This document shows positions 25,828-40,280 of a stretch of DNA of 64,000 nucleotides, piece by piece. The stretch's first letter is position 1. Each line of letters starts with the position of its first letter. Position numbers and translations under genes: made by a program. The notes beneath the pieces are model-generated. The model was not told the origin of the DNA. It was given only the letters and a program-made list of their open reading frames with translations, and ran no database searches. Origin of the DNA: Baylisascaris procyonis (Eukaryota; Nematoda; Chromadorea; Rhabditida; Ascarididae); assembly GCA_037389465.1 (NCBI GenBank), contig JAZARR010000088.1, positions 6,014,001 through 6,078,000 on the forward strand, written 5' to 3'.

Positions 25828-27388
25828 CTAAAACAACCCATTTATATGCATAACTGACATGCACTACCTATAGCACTTATTGAAAGAAACCGGCAACGCT
25901 ATCTAAAGGGTCAACATTATAAACGGGACGCGCATCCATATGTGATATTGAACCTTCACAACCTGTGTGCATGCATGCATGTATACATATATACCTAATG
26001 TACATAAATATACACAGATGCATGCAAATCTGTCCAGTAAACGATTAAACCACAAAGATGTCATCACAAGAAAAGCTATGAAATGTTAAGCTACAAGCAA
26101 AAAACAAGAACAAATTAAGAAACAAAAAGCTAATCGAAAAATAGAAACAAAAATATTTAAATGTGCATGCCGGATTGAAACTACCGGAAATGCACATAGA
26201 TAAGCGCAACTATAATACACATAAGCGGACGCATACAACGTCACCGCAATGTACTTTTATAATGCAAATTTGCAAAAGCAGAGAAAAATTCGCATTAGTC
26301 AAGCACAAGCCAATTAAAATTGTTTTGGTGCGGTTAAATTACGATCTCTGAACCCCCAACTCAACAGTAACCTAATCTAAACTCTTAATGTATAATGCAC
26401 TCTGTAGATCGCAATGAAATTTTCTATCAAACGAACACTGCACTTGAAGCATATTAAACGAATAAATAAATGATTATGTTCGCTAGACGGATCCAACCGG
26501 CATGCAACTCACATAGGCAATAACGTTTAGTGCCGCATAATTCCTCTTATGGGATCATGAACGTCAATAAACGTAAAGTTCAGATCACAGAAGTAATATG
26601 AGAATCGCCTAAGAACGGTTCTGTGTTCCGCTTTGCCGCAATAAACAATAGTGTTTCCCAGTAAAGTAACTTAATGAGTGCATTCATACAATAAATGCCT
26701 AAAAATGTGCCTAAAAAGTCAATAACTGCTACAATTACTAGCGAATTGTACCCGAAACGATAATACAGTCACTTACTTGAAAGAAAACAATTTTATATTT
26801 CCATCTATTAAAAGTAAACCGCAAATTGAAAAAATAGGCCACTGACAGGCTCAATAACAGTAAGCCGACCAATGCTCGAACAGTGTCTGCGACTACAATA
26901 CGCCATAAGTGCCGACAACAGATATTTCGGTTGGCTGGGAAACTTAGCACAGGCTAAAATTGAGGGACCGGTGGTGGGTGGTGATCGACAGGCAAATAAC
27001 GCGTTCGCCTACCCGAGAGTCGGCTGACTGCTCAACCCTCGTAACGTAACCCAGGCAAAATGGGCGCTCTACAAAGACAGTGAGGGACACTCGACCAAAA
27101 GCGCAAACGCGTCGCTGAGGTGCAGATAGATGCTGGCTGCCTATGAATGCGCTTTTTTGCAGTAGTCTGTTATACGAAGAGCACGTTTGCACAAGCGAGC
27201 ACTATCCTTTTCTACTCAAGTGGAAATCAAATGTGTTTTGTAAGAATACCGCGTTTTTACACATCCGAGCACAAAATGGTATGATTCCTTTACAAAGCAA
27301 TGCACCAACATGAATCCATGGTATTTTCCAATTCATCAACTCTAAGACGCATACACTTACTAAATACTGTACTGTTTTTAAATTGCTA

Positions 27389-27754
27389 CAATACTGTTGC
27401 GTAGAAGAATACCGGAAAGCCTTCGCTGATTAGTCTAATCTCATTTTGGAATACTGCACTCAAGCATGGTCGCCATTTGTGAAGAAGGGTATCAGGATAG
27501 TTGTGAAAGCTCAACTGCGCTTCACTAAAGTGGCTTTCAGAATTGCATGTCACGACCGTTCCAGCCTAATTATGAGCAGCAGCTCCTTCATTCAAAACCT
27601 TTTTAACGGTTTTTCAGAGATTCTCTTCCGCAGTCAGACCTGGAGGAAGTTACGCACTGATGTGTTCAATTCATTTCCTTTCTGTGTTCTTCCCATTCGA
27701 AAAGCACTCAGTAGCAAAGCCACCCTTACTTCTACGCACAGTAGGACAATTTAA
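27389..27754 (+). mobile_element. Retrotransposon RT fragment, unit 4
   Basis: Identical copy of the unit 1 relic, with its open frame at 27446-27754. Confidence 0.5.
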
Positions 27755-30700
27755 AGTTATATACCTTCGAAATCCACCCACAGCTATGTCGAACTGCGTG
27801 AACCCCCAAATTCGTTGTGCTGTTTCATAACAGTTTTGAACCTTCACGAAAGAGTCGATATACATCACATGGTCAAAAAATAAACACGAATCCCATCAAC
27901 GGAGTTTCAAAAATTCGGCTCTTTGACAGTGTTCGACTACTATGGACGACAGTTGCTTTGCTTAACAATCAATGCTTCCTAGTATACGAGCAGCATTGCA
28001 AAAAAACTCAAACTTCGAACGCTGCGTAATGCGGACACGAAATGATTAAGCAAAACGTTGCCTACGTATAGCACCTTACAACATTTGACTCATAAACAAT
28101 ATGCGAAACACTATCACGCATCTTGCCACCCACATATCTTCGCTTATCAACTGAGAACGAAACGCTGTGACTGCATTTTAAGACACCCACTGACAACCAT
28201 TAAATCAAACTAACTTCGTTTAACACCCAAAAGTTTCATGAAACGAGGAAGGGAAACGATGAACTCCTAGCTATTCTAATTTACAGCCCATGCATTAGCA
28301 TATATTATTCGGGGAGAGAGGAAAGAGGGAGGAGGGAGGCAGGCGGAAGAAAGAGGCATTTTCGGGGAAGTTTCCAATACGGAACCTTCGCAACGACGAT
28401 TGCAGACTGTAACAAAAGACAATGAAGCACATTCTTTTATATTATTTCCGCTATCAAAATAAAAAATAAAAAACATAACTCTAAATTGTCCTGTAATTAC
28501 AACACATTATGAACGAATTTGAAAAATTCACAACGACCTATTCCCTGATCTTCACAATGTACTTCATTTAGCATATCTCACATTAAAAGAAACTACTATT
28601 TACCTCCACTTGTCATCCCTCTTGCCCGCACCGCCACGCTACCAGCCCAATACTTTCAAAACTTATGTTAAACGGAATATCTGCTAATATCAGAGGAGTT
28701 GAATAGAAACATAATCGATGAGGATGTTGCTTACGAACGTTTACACCCATATGACGAATATCGTTCATAATGCCCTATTATGCGAATCTATTATAGTGAA
28801 ATAGAGCACAATTGTGACAAACTTCTATCACATTAGCACAAAAGCATTAAACATGATGCAGTTATGGCGCTATGTGATCACTACTATCTTCCTTGAATAA
28901 TGAGTGACTTAGAAAAAGCGACCGAAAGAAACGCTAAAGAAGGTAAAAAAAGATCGTCCAATGTTTAGTGTCACCTGAATAATCCTGAATCAACTTCTTA
29001 GTGATTGCAGAATAACTATGAGAAGCATCTCACATAGGTAGAACTTTGTGCATAATAAATGTCAATTGATATAGATGCATATGCAAGCACAAACTTTCTT
29101 TAGGAGAGAGCGAAATTTATTAGCTTCAATCTCAACGTATATCTATAATAGTCAAACCACCAAACGAAGCACTAAGACCCACCACTCTGCCATAGTCGAT
29201 CGTTTATATATTGCGGCGATCAAACGAGCTCGACGACCCAACAAACCCTACCGAACAATTTATAGACTAACCCCCTTGCTGGCCTTTAACTATTTTCGAA
29301 CAATAGCAATGAATCTCAAACAATGAACAATAAAGCAATTAGAAGTAGCGTAGCACAACGGCAAATGTACGATTACAATGCGGCCGAAAATCTTCAAATC
29401 TCAACGATTGTGAAATCAATAAAGAAAGTGCACGTGGCAGTTGGATGAGATTGAATCAATGGGTTATATATGGCAGTGGTGATTATATGCTTTCTTCATA
29501 ACGACACTCACTTAAGAAGGATAAAACTAATTAGAAAAGGGTAATAAGGGAGCGGTAAATGATACAATGAAAATTTAGTACGATGTTTCTCTAGAAGCTA
29601 TTGCCGACTGAACTTTAAAAGGCATCTATGTAACGGCAGCATACCAGAAACAGCGATCATCACGATGAGGCTAAGTGACGATGGGATAGTTGACACAAGA
29701 CAAACATAGGCACAAACCAAAAACCATAGTGGCCAAATACCGTCCACAAACAACTCTGTCCCTTGGACTACTCTCTCACTGCAGACAAGATAAAAAGCCA
29801 CACCACCAAGCTTCCCAAGATCCAAGCGATTAGACCACAAATTCGAATAAACACCTTCCTTTAGTAAAACAACAAGAAGGATGCTTCAATCCTATAGCGT
29901 TATCACATCAATAATGAGGAGCAATACTTTAAAAACTATAAAGAAAAAGAACAGCTCTCCTCAAAAACAACCAACACCTAACATAAATGGCAGCAACAAT
30001 GACTAACAAAAACAGCACCGCACCACACATATGAGTGACGTAATCGCCCTTTCAATTGGGCTGTGTCTTACAGATCAAAACAAAGTCTGATAGTAACACA
30101 AGCAATACAAACACAATCATTTCCATATCACTCGGTTGATGACCACACTCGTCGATTAGCCAATCTTCACTTCTATCGTTTCCGACGAAATTGATACTCC
30201 GGTAGATCGCCCCTTGTTGCAACGCTTTCCGTATCTGTAATAAAGCACAACTTAGAACATACATAAAATACACAAACCAATTATGAAATCAGAAAATAAG
30301 TGATTAATAATGAGGCGAACGTAAACTTCCAACACAGACAACAATTCCCTCACAGATGCGGCTAGTTTTCATAATAGCATCATTGATGAAATGAAATTAA
30401 ATTTATAAATAAAACAAACAAGGGCACAGCAGCATAACGCGAAAATGAAAAAATGTATAAGCAAACAAAAAATTCAAGAAAGCTTATCCAGCTGCACCCT
30501 TAAGGATATACAATACAGACTCTGCTATGAAAATCACTCTGGCAGCTTGACCAAACTGCGACGCAATAGCACTCCTTGCTACACTTAACAGTATCCTATT
30601 TGTGGCCACAATGATATCGGGTAGGGCATAAATTAACTGTCCGATATATTCTAGTCGCCGCACATGTCAAAACCAACAACTAAAGTCTCTGATACGCCGA

Positions 30701-31127
30701 AAGTAATGAGCGAAAAGAGGAATAAGAACGCTTTCATACTTGGACCGATCGTGAAGAAAGTCTTCCAAATGGTAGGGAATCCTGAGAAAATTTATTGTCG
30801 CTTATAGAATGCAACAGCATTAAGTCTGGAAGGTTTTTAATAAAACTCTTGGCTCCCTGTTTCTTCCGTTGCAACTTCAGGAAAAAAACCAGCTCCTATT
30901 GTGCAGATATTGGAAAGATGGCACCAGTAGTGGAAGAGGAAGGGAAGAAGAATAAGAGGAGGTGAGAGAAGGAAGGCTGTGCTCCTTATAAATGGCCATT
31001 TCTAAGTAAAAATCAACGAAGGCGGCATAAAGCAAATTTTCTTTATTTTTCTCAACAACCTTAATTCCATTCATAGGAATATCCCTCATATGAAGTAATG
31101 CTTGTCCCTTCAACCAACGTGATGTCA

Positions 31128-31567
31128 CTTAGAAATTTGCTCAGAGGCATATTTGCTCTTTCCCATCTCTTTCGTTACATTATCCACCTTTGTTTATACA
31201 TCTTTTCCAATCCCCCCCCTCCTCCTACCTATTGAGGAGGGGGGGGTTGGACATCTACAAAGAAAGCTGGATAATGTAATGAAAAAGATGAAAAAGAGCA
31301 AATGTGCGTCTGAGCAAATTTTTAAGGTTTGGGAATAGCTGGGGGGAGGGAGGGGGTTGGAGAAGATGTATAAAGAAAGCTGGATAATGTAACGAAAGAG
31401 ATCCAGCTTTGTTTATACATCTTCTCCACCCTTCCCCCCTCCTCGTAGCTATTCCTAAACCTTAGAAATTTGCTCAGAGGCACATTTGCTCTTTTCCACC
31501 TTTGTATCTCTGAGCTAATTCCCCCCCCCCCTTCCGAGAAAATGCGCCCCTGAGCAAATTTGTGAGG
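31128..31567. repeat. Fold-back element, unit 4
   Basis: Same nested inverted repeat. The central runs are C8/G8 and the 3' C run is 11. Confidence 0.8.
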
Positions 31568-31720
31568 TTTATTGCTAAACTGTTTTACTTTTTTCAAATT
31601 TCCAAAATCCCCCGACATTAACCAGCCATTTTAATTCCTGCAGCTCGTTTAGCACTTCATTACCTTTTCCTATTACAATTCGAGGTTGTGCCTAAAGAAT
31701 TTTCTTAATAAACCGCTTAC

Positions 31721-34384
31721 CGAATTCGCATGCTGGTCCTGTCCAACCGGCTGCACACGTGCACGCGCCACTTTTTGAGTCGCACGCCCCATCATACATA
31801 GAAAGGCAGTGATTGATCCAATTCGCGCCATGCGAATCGGAGGGGCATTCTGAAAATTTGGAATATCCATGAACACAGCTCTGCACAACCATTGTTAATG
31901 GATGCTAAGGAAAACATATTGAGTATACCGAAAGCAGCAAATTGGTGGATCATTGATTTCTCCAACATTAGTTCAACTTTTTTCGCGTCCACAAACCTAT
32001 GGACGTAGAACAAATTTTTGAGATCGGTGATTTCAGAAAAATAACACCGCCCTCTGTTTCACGAGAACACTTTCGCTCGCAGACAAACGTTTTTTCATAT
32101 AATTTCGAACACCCTACAAGCCACAAGGTCAACCTATTAGCTACTTCACAACATATTGGCCAAAAAAAATCTTTTTAATCGAGTTTCCATCTGGAAAAAA
32201 CCCCGCACCATTACTGCTTTTCGCCAACTGCTATTCTAGTGAAAATGGCTGATATTGCTTCGGTCGCCAGAATTTCACCTTCGTACTACCACGCTCGCGA
32301 TTGCAGATGTAAAAGGAGGCATTTTCGCGACCGGCGAAACATAACGATCGACAGTTTTTGCATACATTAAGCAGAATTTATAATCTCCTCATGTCAATTT
32401 CAAAGAGACGTGAAAATATACCTTGCTCACAGTGCCGCCCCATAAATCGGGGAAGACGGTCACAAAATCCGCTCAATCCATCACAGAACCACCGTTACTG
32501 CAGGATCAGTCGAATTTGCAACCGGCGCCCCACCTGAAAAATTCGAGTCAATAAAGCATACAAATAGCACCTAAATCTCACTTCATAGAAAACTGGTAAA
32601 TTCAATAAGCCAATTAGAGACGACTTAATCAAAGCAATCAACAACGTCATTTCTCAAATCATTTGAGATGCGCCTAGATTCGTTACTGTTCACCGATTCA
32701 AACAACGTGCATAGCAAATGTCCTCTCCTCTCTCATCCTTTAGCCTTTGTAAGAACGACGTCAAAATCGCGATTTATAGGCATAGCTATGCATATGCATT
32801 GCATGCTGAATACTGCAAACTTGTGTAGGCATTAGATAACACTTCACACAGCCGGCAGGTAGAAAAAACCAATGCTAGCATTTAATGGGCACAATTTGAA
32901 ATTCAACTTTAACATGGAAAATGCAACAGGCCTGTTAGGCGGCGGGCATGGCGTCCTGCAATCGAGACCAGTCCAACCATCAGCACACCGACACTCGCCG
33001 GTCACTGGATGGCATTTCGTGAAGAAAGGAGACGCCTCTATATCCCCTGAAAAGAAAGCGCGTATAGCTAACTGTAAATCTTTGTGCACTCCAAGGCCAG
33101 GAAGATTTCTTGACGAGAAATGTAACTGAAAGGTGAAACTCAGATTTTTCAGTGCAATACCTCGAAAACCCATCGTTACATCTACAACATGCCGGTGTGA
33201 CTTGGAAAAAATTCCGATGCGTTTTCCCTAAGAGTTGTCAACGCGAGGCTTGAAAAGAAGCAAAACCAAAAAAAAAGCAAAAAATCAACTAAGAATAAGC
33301 AATAACCAGTAGAAGAGCAATCGCAAATGTTGTTGCAATCATCTCCGTACCGTCCATCAGGGCATGGCCTATCGCAGTGTTCACCCCTCCAACCAGCCTT
33401 GCACTTGCCGGCACCGCTCACCGGGTCACAGGTGCCGTTGTTCTGACAGGTGCACACACCTTCACACCTCGTACCGAAGCGACCGGCTTCACACACTGAA
33501 AAAAAAAATATCTTGCGAAGTTCGAGCGGTAGCAGGCTTTCAGCTTACCCCTTCCCCAATTGGACATCTTGCTTGCATATGGACATCTGCCTTTCTTCGC
33601 ACATTTCTTAGCAATGATGTGAGTCGCAGTGTTTTATTGTGTCTTATTGTAAGTGTCATAAAGTGGTAAAGTAGAGCGAAACTGATCTACATAGAGAAAA
33701 TGAAAAAAGAAATGAGGGAAGGGGTTAAAGATGTGACATAGTTGTACGACAAAGGTTAAAGTTATAGAGAAGTTGGCAAGGAAAAAGAAAATGAATCAGA
33801 AACAGTAAGGTGGAGGAATGCCTAAATTAAAGTGAACGATGACAGTAGTTGAATAGAAAGCAAAGAGAGAACGATATGATGACAAACTATGGCGCACAAC
33901 TTCGGAATGAAATTGCAATCATTCTTAGTCATCTATGAGTTGAGGCTAATGAGCCGACACACGTACACACATATACATGTGCAGAGCTATGGTGGTGGAC
34001 AGATGCACAGACATGACATCATAATAATCGTCTTCAATAAGCATTAATGAACACATATAGAACGATTTTAAAATAGAGCTGACGAAACGCATTATTCACT
34101 ACGAATAAAACAGTAATACGTGATAGGTACACACTTACGATTAGCTGCAAGAACAAAGAACATTAACTTACGTAACTGACAGCTTTTGCCTCTGAAGCCA
34201 GGGAGACAAATGCATTCGCCGTCCACAGGATCGCACCTCATACCCGGGTCACAAGCACATTTTCCAGCAAAACGTTCGCCAAACGAGCCCTCTTTGCAAG
34301 GCACATCGCATTTCTCATCACTCCACCCTGGTAAGCATTCGCAGAGCCTCATATAATCCACACCGAAACGACCTGCGGGACACA
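31721..34384 (-). pseudogene. EGF pseudo-exon cassette, unit 4
   Basis: Same five pseudo-exons and shared lesions: e 34384-34172, d 33495-33307, c 33046-32932, b 32533-32422, a 31849-31721. The C-to-T variant at 34022 lies in the d-e intron. Confidence 0.92.
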
Positions 34385-35945
34385 CTAAAACAACCCATTT
34401 ATATGCATAACTGACATGCACTACCTATAGCACTTATTGAAAGAAACCGGCAACGCTATCTAAAGGGTCAACATTATAAACGGGACGCGCATCCATATGT
34501 GATATTGAACCTTCACAACCTGTGTGCATGCATGCATGTATACATATATACCTAATGTACATAAATATACACAGATGCATGCAAATCTGTCCAGTAAACG
34601 ATTAAACCACAAAGATGTCATCACAAGAAAAGCTATGAAATGTTAAGCTACAAGCAAAAAACAAGAACAAATTAAGAAACAAAAAGCTAATCGAAAAATA
34701 GAAACAAAAATATTTAAATGTGCATGCCGGATTGAAACTACCGGAAATGCACATAGATAAGCGCAACTATAATACACATAAGCGGACGCATACAACGTCA
34801 CCGCAATGTACTTTTATAATGCAAATTTGCAAAAGCAGAGAAAAATTCGCATTAGTCAAGCACAAGCCAATTAAAATTGTTTTGGTGCGGTTAAATTACG
34901 ATCTCTGAACCCCCAACTCAACAGTAACCTAATCTAAACTCTTAATGTATAATGCACTCTGTAGATCGCAATGAAATTTTCTATCAAACGAACACTGCAC
35001 TTGAAGCATATTAAACGAATAAATAAATGATTATGTTCGCTAGACGGATCCAACCGGCATGCAACTCACATAGGCAATAACGTTTAGTGCCGCATAATTC
35101 CTCTTATGGGATCATGAACGTCAATAAACGTAAAGTTCAGATCACAGAAGTAATATGAGAATCGCCTAAGAACGGTTCTGTGTTCCGCTTTGCCGCAATA
35201 AACAATAGTGTTTCCCAGTAAAGTAACTTAATGAGTGCATTCATACAATAAATGCCTAAAAATGTGCCTAAAAAGTCAATAACTGCTACAATTACTAGCG
35301 AATTGTACCCGAAACGATAATACAGTCACTTACTTGAAAGAAAACAATTTTATATTTCCATCTATTAAAAGTAAACCGCAAATTGAAAAAATAGGCCACT
35401 GACAGGCTCAATAACAGTAAGCCGACCAATGCTCGAACAGTGTCTGCGACTACAATACGCCATAAGTGCCGACAACAGATATTTCGGTTGGCTGGGAAAC
35501 TTAGCACAGGCTAAAATTGAGGGACCGGTGGTGGGTGGTGATCGACAGGCAAATAACGCGTTCGCCTACCCGAGAGTCGGCTGACTGCTCAACCCTCGTA
35601 ACGTAACCCAGGCAAAATGGGCGCTCTACAAAGACAGTGAGGGACACTCGACCAAAAGCGCAAACGCGTCGCTGAGGTGCAGATAGATGCTGGCTGCCTA
35701 TGAATGCGCTTTTTTGCAGTAGTCTGTTATACGAAGAGCACGTTTGCACAAGCGAGCACTATCCTTTTCTACTCAAGTGGAAATCAAATGTGTTTTGTAA
35801 GAATACCGCGTTTTTACACATCCGAGCACAAAATGGTATGATTCCTTTACAAAGCAATGCACCAACATGAATCCATGGTATTTTCCAATTCATCAACTCT
35901 AAGACGCATACACTTACTAAATACTGTACTGTTTTTAAATTGCTA

Positions 35946-36311
35946 CAATACTGTTGCGTAGAAGAATACCGGAAAGCCTTCGCTGATTAGTCTAATCTCA
36001 TTTTGGAATACTGCACTCAAGCATGGTCGCCATTTGTGAAGAAGGGTATCAGGATAGTTGTGAAAGCTCAACTGCGCTTCACTAAAGTGGCTTTCAGAAT
36101 TGCATGTCACGACCGTTCCAGCCTAATTATGAGCAGCAGCTCCTTCATTCAAAACCTTTTTAACGGTTTTTCAGAGATTCTCTTCCGCAGTCAGACCTGG
36201 AGGAAGTTACGCACTGATGTGTTCAATTCATTTCCTTTCTGTGTTCTTCCCATTCGAAAAGCACTCAGTAGCAAAGCCACCCTTACTTCTACGCACAGTA
36301 GGACAATTTAA
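35946..36311 (+). mobile_element. Retrotransposon RT fragment, unit 5
   Basis: Identical copy of the unit 1 relic, with its open frame at 36003-36311. Confidence 0.5.
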
Positions 36312-39300
36312 AGTTATATACCTTCGAAATCCACCCACAGCTATGTCGAACTGCGTGAACCCCCAAATTCGTTGTGCTGTTTCATAACAGTTTTGAACCT
36401 TCACGAAAGAGTCGATATACATCACATGGTCAAAAAATAAACACGAATCCCATCAACGGAGTTTCAAAAATTCGGCTCTTTGACAGTGTTCGACTACTAT
36501 GGACGACAGTTGCTTTGCTTAACAATCAATGCTTCCTAGTATACGAGCAGCATTGCAAAAAAACTCAAACTTCGAACGCTGCGTAATGCGGACACGAAAT
36601 GATTAAGCAAAACGTTGCCTACGTATAGCACCTTACAACATTTGACTCATAAACAATATGCGAAACACTATCACGCATCTTGCCACCCACATATCTTCGC
36701 TTATCAACTGAGAACGAAACGCTGTGACTGCATTTTAAGACACCCACTGACAACCATTAAATCAAACTAACTTCGTTTAACACCCAAAAGTTTCATGAAA
36801 CGAGGAAGGGAAACGATGAACTCCTAGCTATTCTAATTTACAGCCCATGCATTAGCATATATTATTCGGGGAGAGAGGAAAGAGGGAGGAGGGAGGCAGG
36901 CGGAAGAAAGAGGCATTTTCGGGGAAGTTTCCAATACGGAACCTTCGCAACGACGATTGCAGACTGTAACAAAAGACAATGAAGCACATTCTTTTATATT
37001 ATTTCCGCTATCAAAATAAAAAATAAAAAACATAACTCTAAATTGTCCTGTAATTACAACACATTATGAACGAATTTGAAAAATTCACAACGACCTATTC
37101 CCTGATCTTCACAATGTACTTCATTTAGCATATCTCACATTAAAAGAAACTACTATTTACCTCCACTTGTCATCCCTCTTGCCCGCACCGCCACGCTACC
37201 AGCCCAATACTTTCAAAACTTATGTTAAACGGAATATCTGCTAATATCAGAGGAGTTGAATAGAAACATAATCGATGAGGATGTTGCTTACGAACGTTTA
37301 CACCCATATGACGAATATCGTTCATAATGCCCTATTATGCGAATCTATTATAGTGAAATAGAGCACAATTGTGACAAACTTCTATCACATTAGCACAAAA
37401 GCATTAAACATGATGCAGTTATGGCGCTATGTGATCACTACTATCTTCCTTGAATAATGAGTGACTTAGAAAAAGCGACCGAAAGAAACGCTAAAGAAGG
37501 TAAAAAAAGATCGTCCAATGTTTAGTGTCACCTGAATAATCCTGAATCAACTTCTTAGTGATTGCAGAATAACTATGAGAAGCATCTCACATAGGTAGAA
37601 CTTTGTGCATAATAAATGTCAATTGATATAGATGCATATGCAAGCACAAACTTTCTTTAGGAGAGAGCGAAATTTATTAGCTTCAATCTCAACGTATATC
37701 TATAATAGTCAAACCACCAAACGAAGCACTAAGACCCACCACTCTGCCATAGTCGATCGTTTATATATTGCGGCGATCAAACGAGCTCGACGACCCAACA
37801 AACCCTACCGAACAATTTATAGACTAACCCCCTTGCTGGCCTTTAACTATTTTCGAACAATAGCAATGAATCTCAAACAATGAACAATAAAGCAATTAGA
37901 AGTAGCGTAGCACAACGGCAAATGTACGATTACAATGCGGCCGAAAATCTTCAAATCTCAACGATTGTGAAATCAATAAAGAAAGTGCACGTGGCAGTTG
38001 GATGAGATTGAATCAATGGGTTATATATGGCAGTGGTGATTATATGCTTTCTTCATAACGACACTCACTTAAGAAGGATAAAACTAATTAGAAAAGGGTA
38101 ATAAGGGAGCGGTAAATGATACAATGAAAATTTAGTACGATGTTTCTCTAGAAGCTATTGCCGACTGAACTTTAAAAGGCATCTATGTAACGGCAGCATA
38201 CCAGAAACAGCGATCATCACGATGAGGCTAAGTGACGATGGGATAGTTGACACAAGACAAACATAGGCACAAACCAAAAACCATAGTGGCCAAATACCGT
38301 CCACAAACAACTCTGTCCCTTGGACTACTCTCTCACTGCAGACAAGATAAAAAGCCACACCACCAAGCTTCCCAAGATCCAAGCGATTAGACCACAAATT
38401 CGAATAAACACCTTCCTTTAGTAAAACAACAAGAAGGATGCTTCAATCCTATAGCGTTATCACATCAATAATGAGGAGCAATACTTTAAAAACTATAAAG
38501 AAAAAGAACAGCTCTCCTCAAAAACAACCAACACCTAACATAAATGGCAGCAACAATGACTAACAAAAACAGCACCGCACCACACATATGAGTGACGTAA
38601 TCGCCCTTTCAATTGGGCTGTGTCTTACAGATCAAAACAAAGTCTGATAGTAACACAAGCAATACAAACACAATCATTTCCATATCACTCGGTTGATGAC
38701 CACACTCGTCGATTAGCCAATCTTCACTTCTATCGTTTCCGACGAAATTGATACTCCGGTAGATCGCCCCTTGTTGCAACGCTTTCCGTATCTGTAATAA
38801 AGCACAACTTAGAACATACATAAAATACACAAACCAATTATGAAATCAGAAAATAAGTGATTAATAATGAGGCGAACGTAAACTTCCAACACAGACAACA
38901 ATTCCCTCACAGATGCGGCTAGTTTTCATAATAGCATCATTGATGAAATGAAATTAAATTTATAAATAAAACAAACAAGGGCACAGCAGCATAACGCGAA
39001 AATGAAAAAATGTATAAGCAAACAAAAAATTCAAGAAAGCTTATCCAGCTGCACCCTTAAGGATATACAATACAGACTCTGCTATGAAAATCACTCTGGC
39101 AGCTTGACCAAACTGCGACGCAATAGCACTCCTTGCTACACTTAACAGTATCCTATTTGTGGCCACAATGATATCGGGTAGGGCATAAATTAACTGTCCG
39201 ATATATTCTAGTCGCCGCACATGTCAAAACCAACAACTAAAGTCTCTGATACGCCGAAAGTAATGAGCGAAAAGAGGAATAAGAACGCTTTCATACTTGG

Positions 39301-39684
39301 ACCGATCGTGAAGAAAGTCTTCCAAATGGTAGGGAATCCTGAGAAAATTTATTGTCGCTTATAGAATGCAACAGCATTAAGTCTGGAAGGTTTTTAATAA
39401 AACTCTTGGCTCCCTGTTTCTTCCGTTGCAACTTCAGGAAAAAAACCAGCTCCTATTGTGCAGATATTGGAAAGATGGCACCAGTAGTGGAAGAGGAAGG
39501 GAAGAAGAATAAGAGGAGGTGAGAGAAGGAAGGCTGTGCTCCTTATAAATGGCCATTTCTAAGTAAAAATCAACGAAGGCGGCATAAAGCAAATTTTCTT
39601 TATTTTTCTCAACAACCTTAATTCCATTCATAGGAATATCCCTCATATGAAGTAATGCTTGTCCCTTCAACCAACGTGATGTCA

Positions 39685-40127
39685 CTTAGAAATTTGCTCA
39701 GAGGCATATTTGCTCTTTCCCATCTCTTTCGTTACATTATCCACCTTTGTTTATACATCTTTTCCAATCCCCCCCCTCCTCCTACCTATTGAGGAGGGGG
39801 GGGGGGTTGGACATCTACAAAGAAAGCTGGATAATGTAATGAAAAAGATGAAAAAGAGCAAATGTGCGTCTGAGCAAATTTTTAAGGTTTGGGAATAGCT
39901 GGGGGAGGGAGGGGTTGGAGAAGATGTATAAAGAAAGCTGGATAATGTAACGAAAGAGATCCAGCTTTGTTTATACATCTTCTCCACCCTTCCCCCCTCC
40001 TCGTAGCTATTCCTAAACCTTAGAAATTTGCTCAGAGGCACATTTGCTCTTTTCCACCTTTGTATCTCTGAGCTAATTCCCCCCCCCCCCCTTCCGAGAA
40101 AATGCGCCCCTGAGCAAATTTGTGAGG
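39685..40127. repeat. Fold-back element, unit 5
   Basis: Same nested inverted repeat. The central runs are C8/G11 and the 3' C run is 13. Confidence 0.8.
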
Positions 40128-40280
40128 TTTATTGCTAAACTGTTTTACTTTTTTCAAATTTCCAAAATCCCCCGACATTAACCAGCCATTTTAATTCCTG
40201 CAGCTCGTTTAGCACTTCATTACCTTTTCCTATTACAATTCGAGGTTGTGCCTAAAGAATTTTCTTAATAAACCGCTTAC

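Larger units (their letters stand above)
18586..27143. repeat. Tandem-array unit 3 (8,558 bp)
   Basis: Direct repeat lacking the 12-bp purine segment of units 1-2 (junction near 22410). The fold-back G run is 11 and the purine block is G5-A-G3-A-G4, the same as unit 5. It keeps C at the position where units 4 and 5 carry T (unit 1 position 8340). Confidence 0.97.
27144..35700. repeat. Tandem-array unit 4 (8,557 bp)
   Basis: Direct repeat lacking the 12-bp purine segment. It carries T at 34022, shared only with unit 5. Its fold-back G-run lengths match unit 2 rather than its neighbours 3 and 5. Confidence 0.97.
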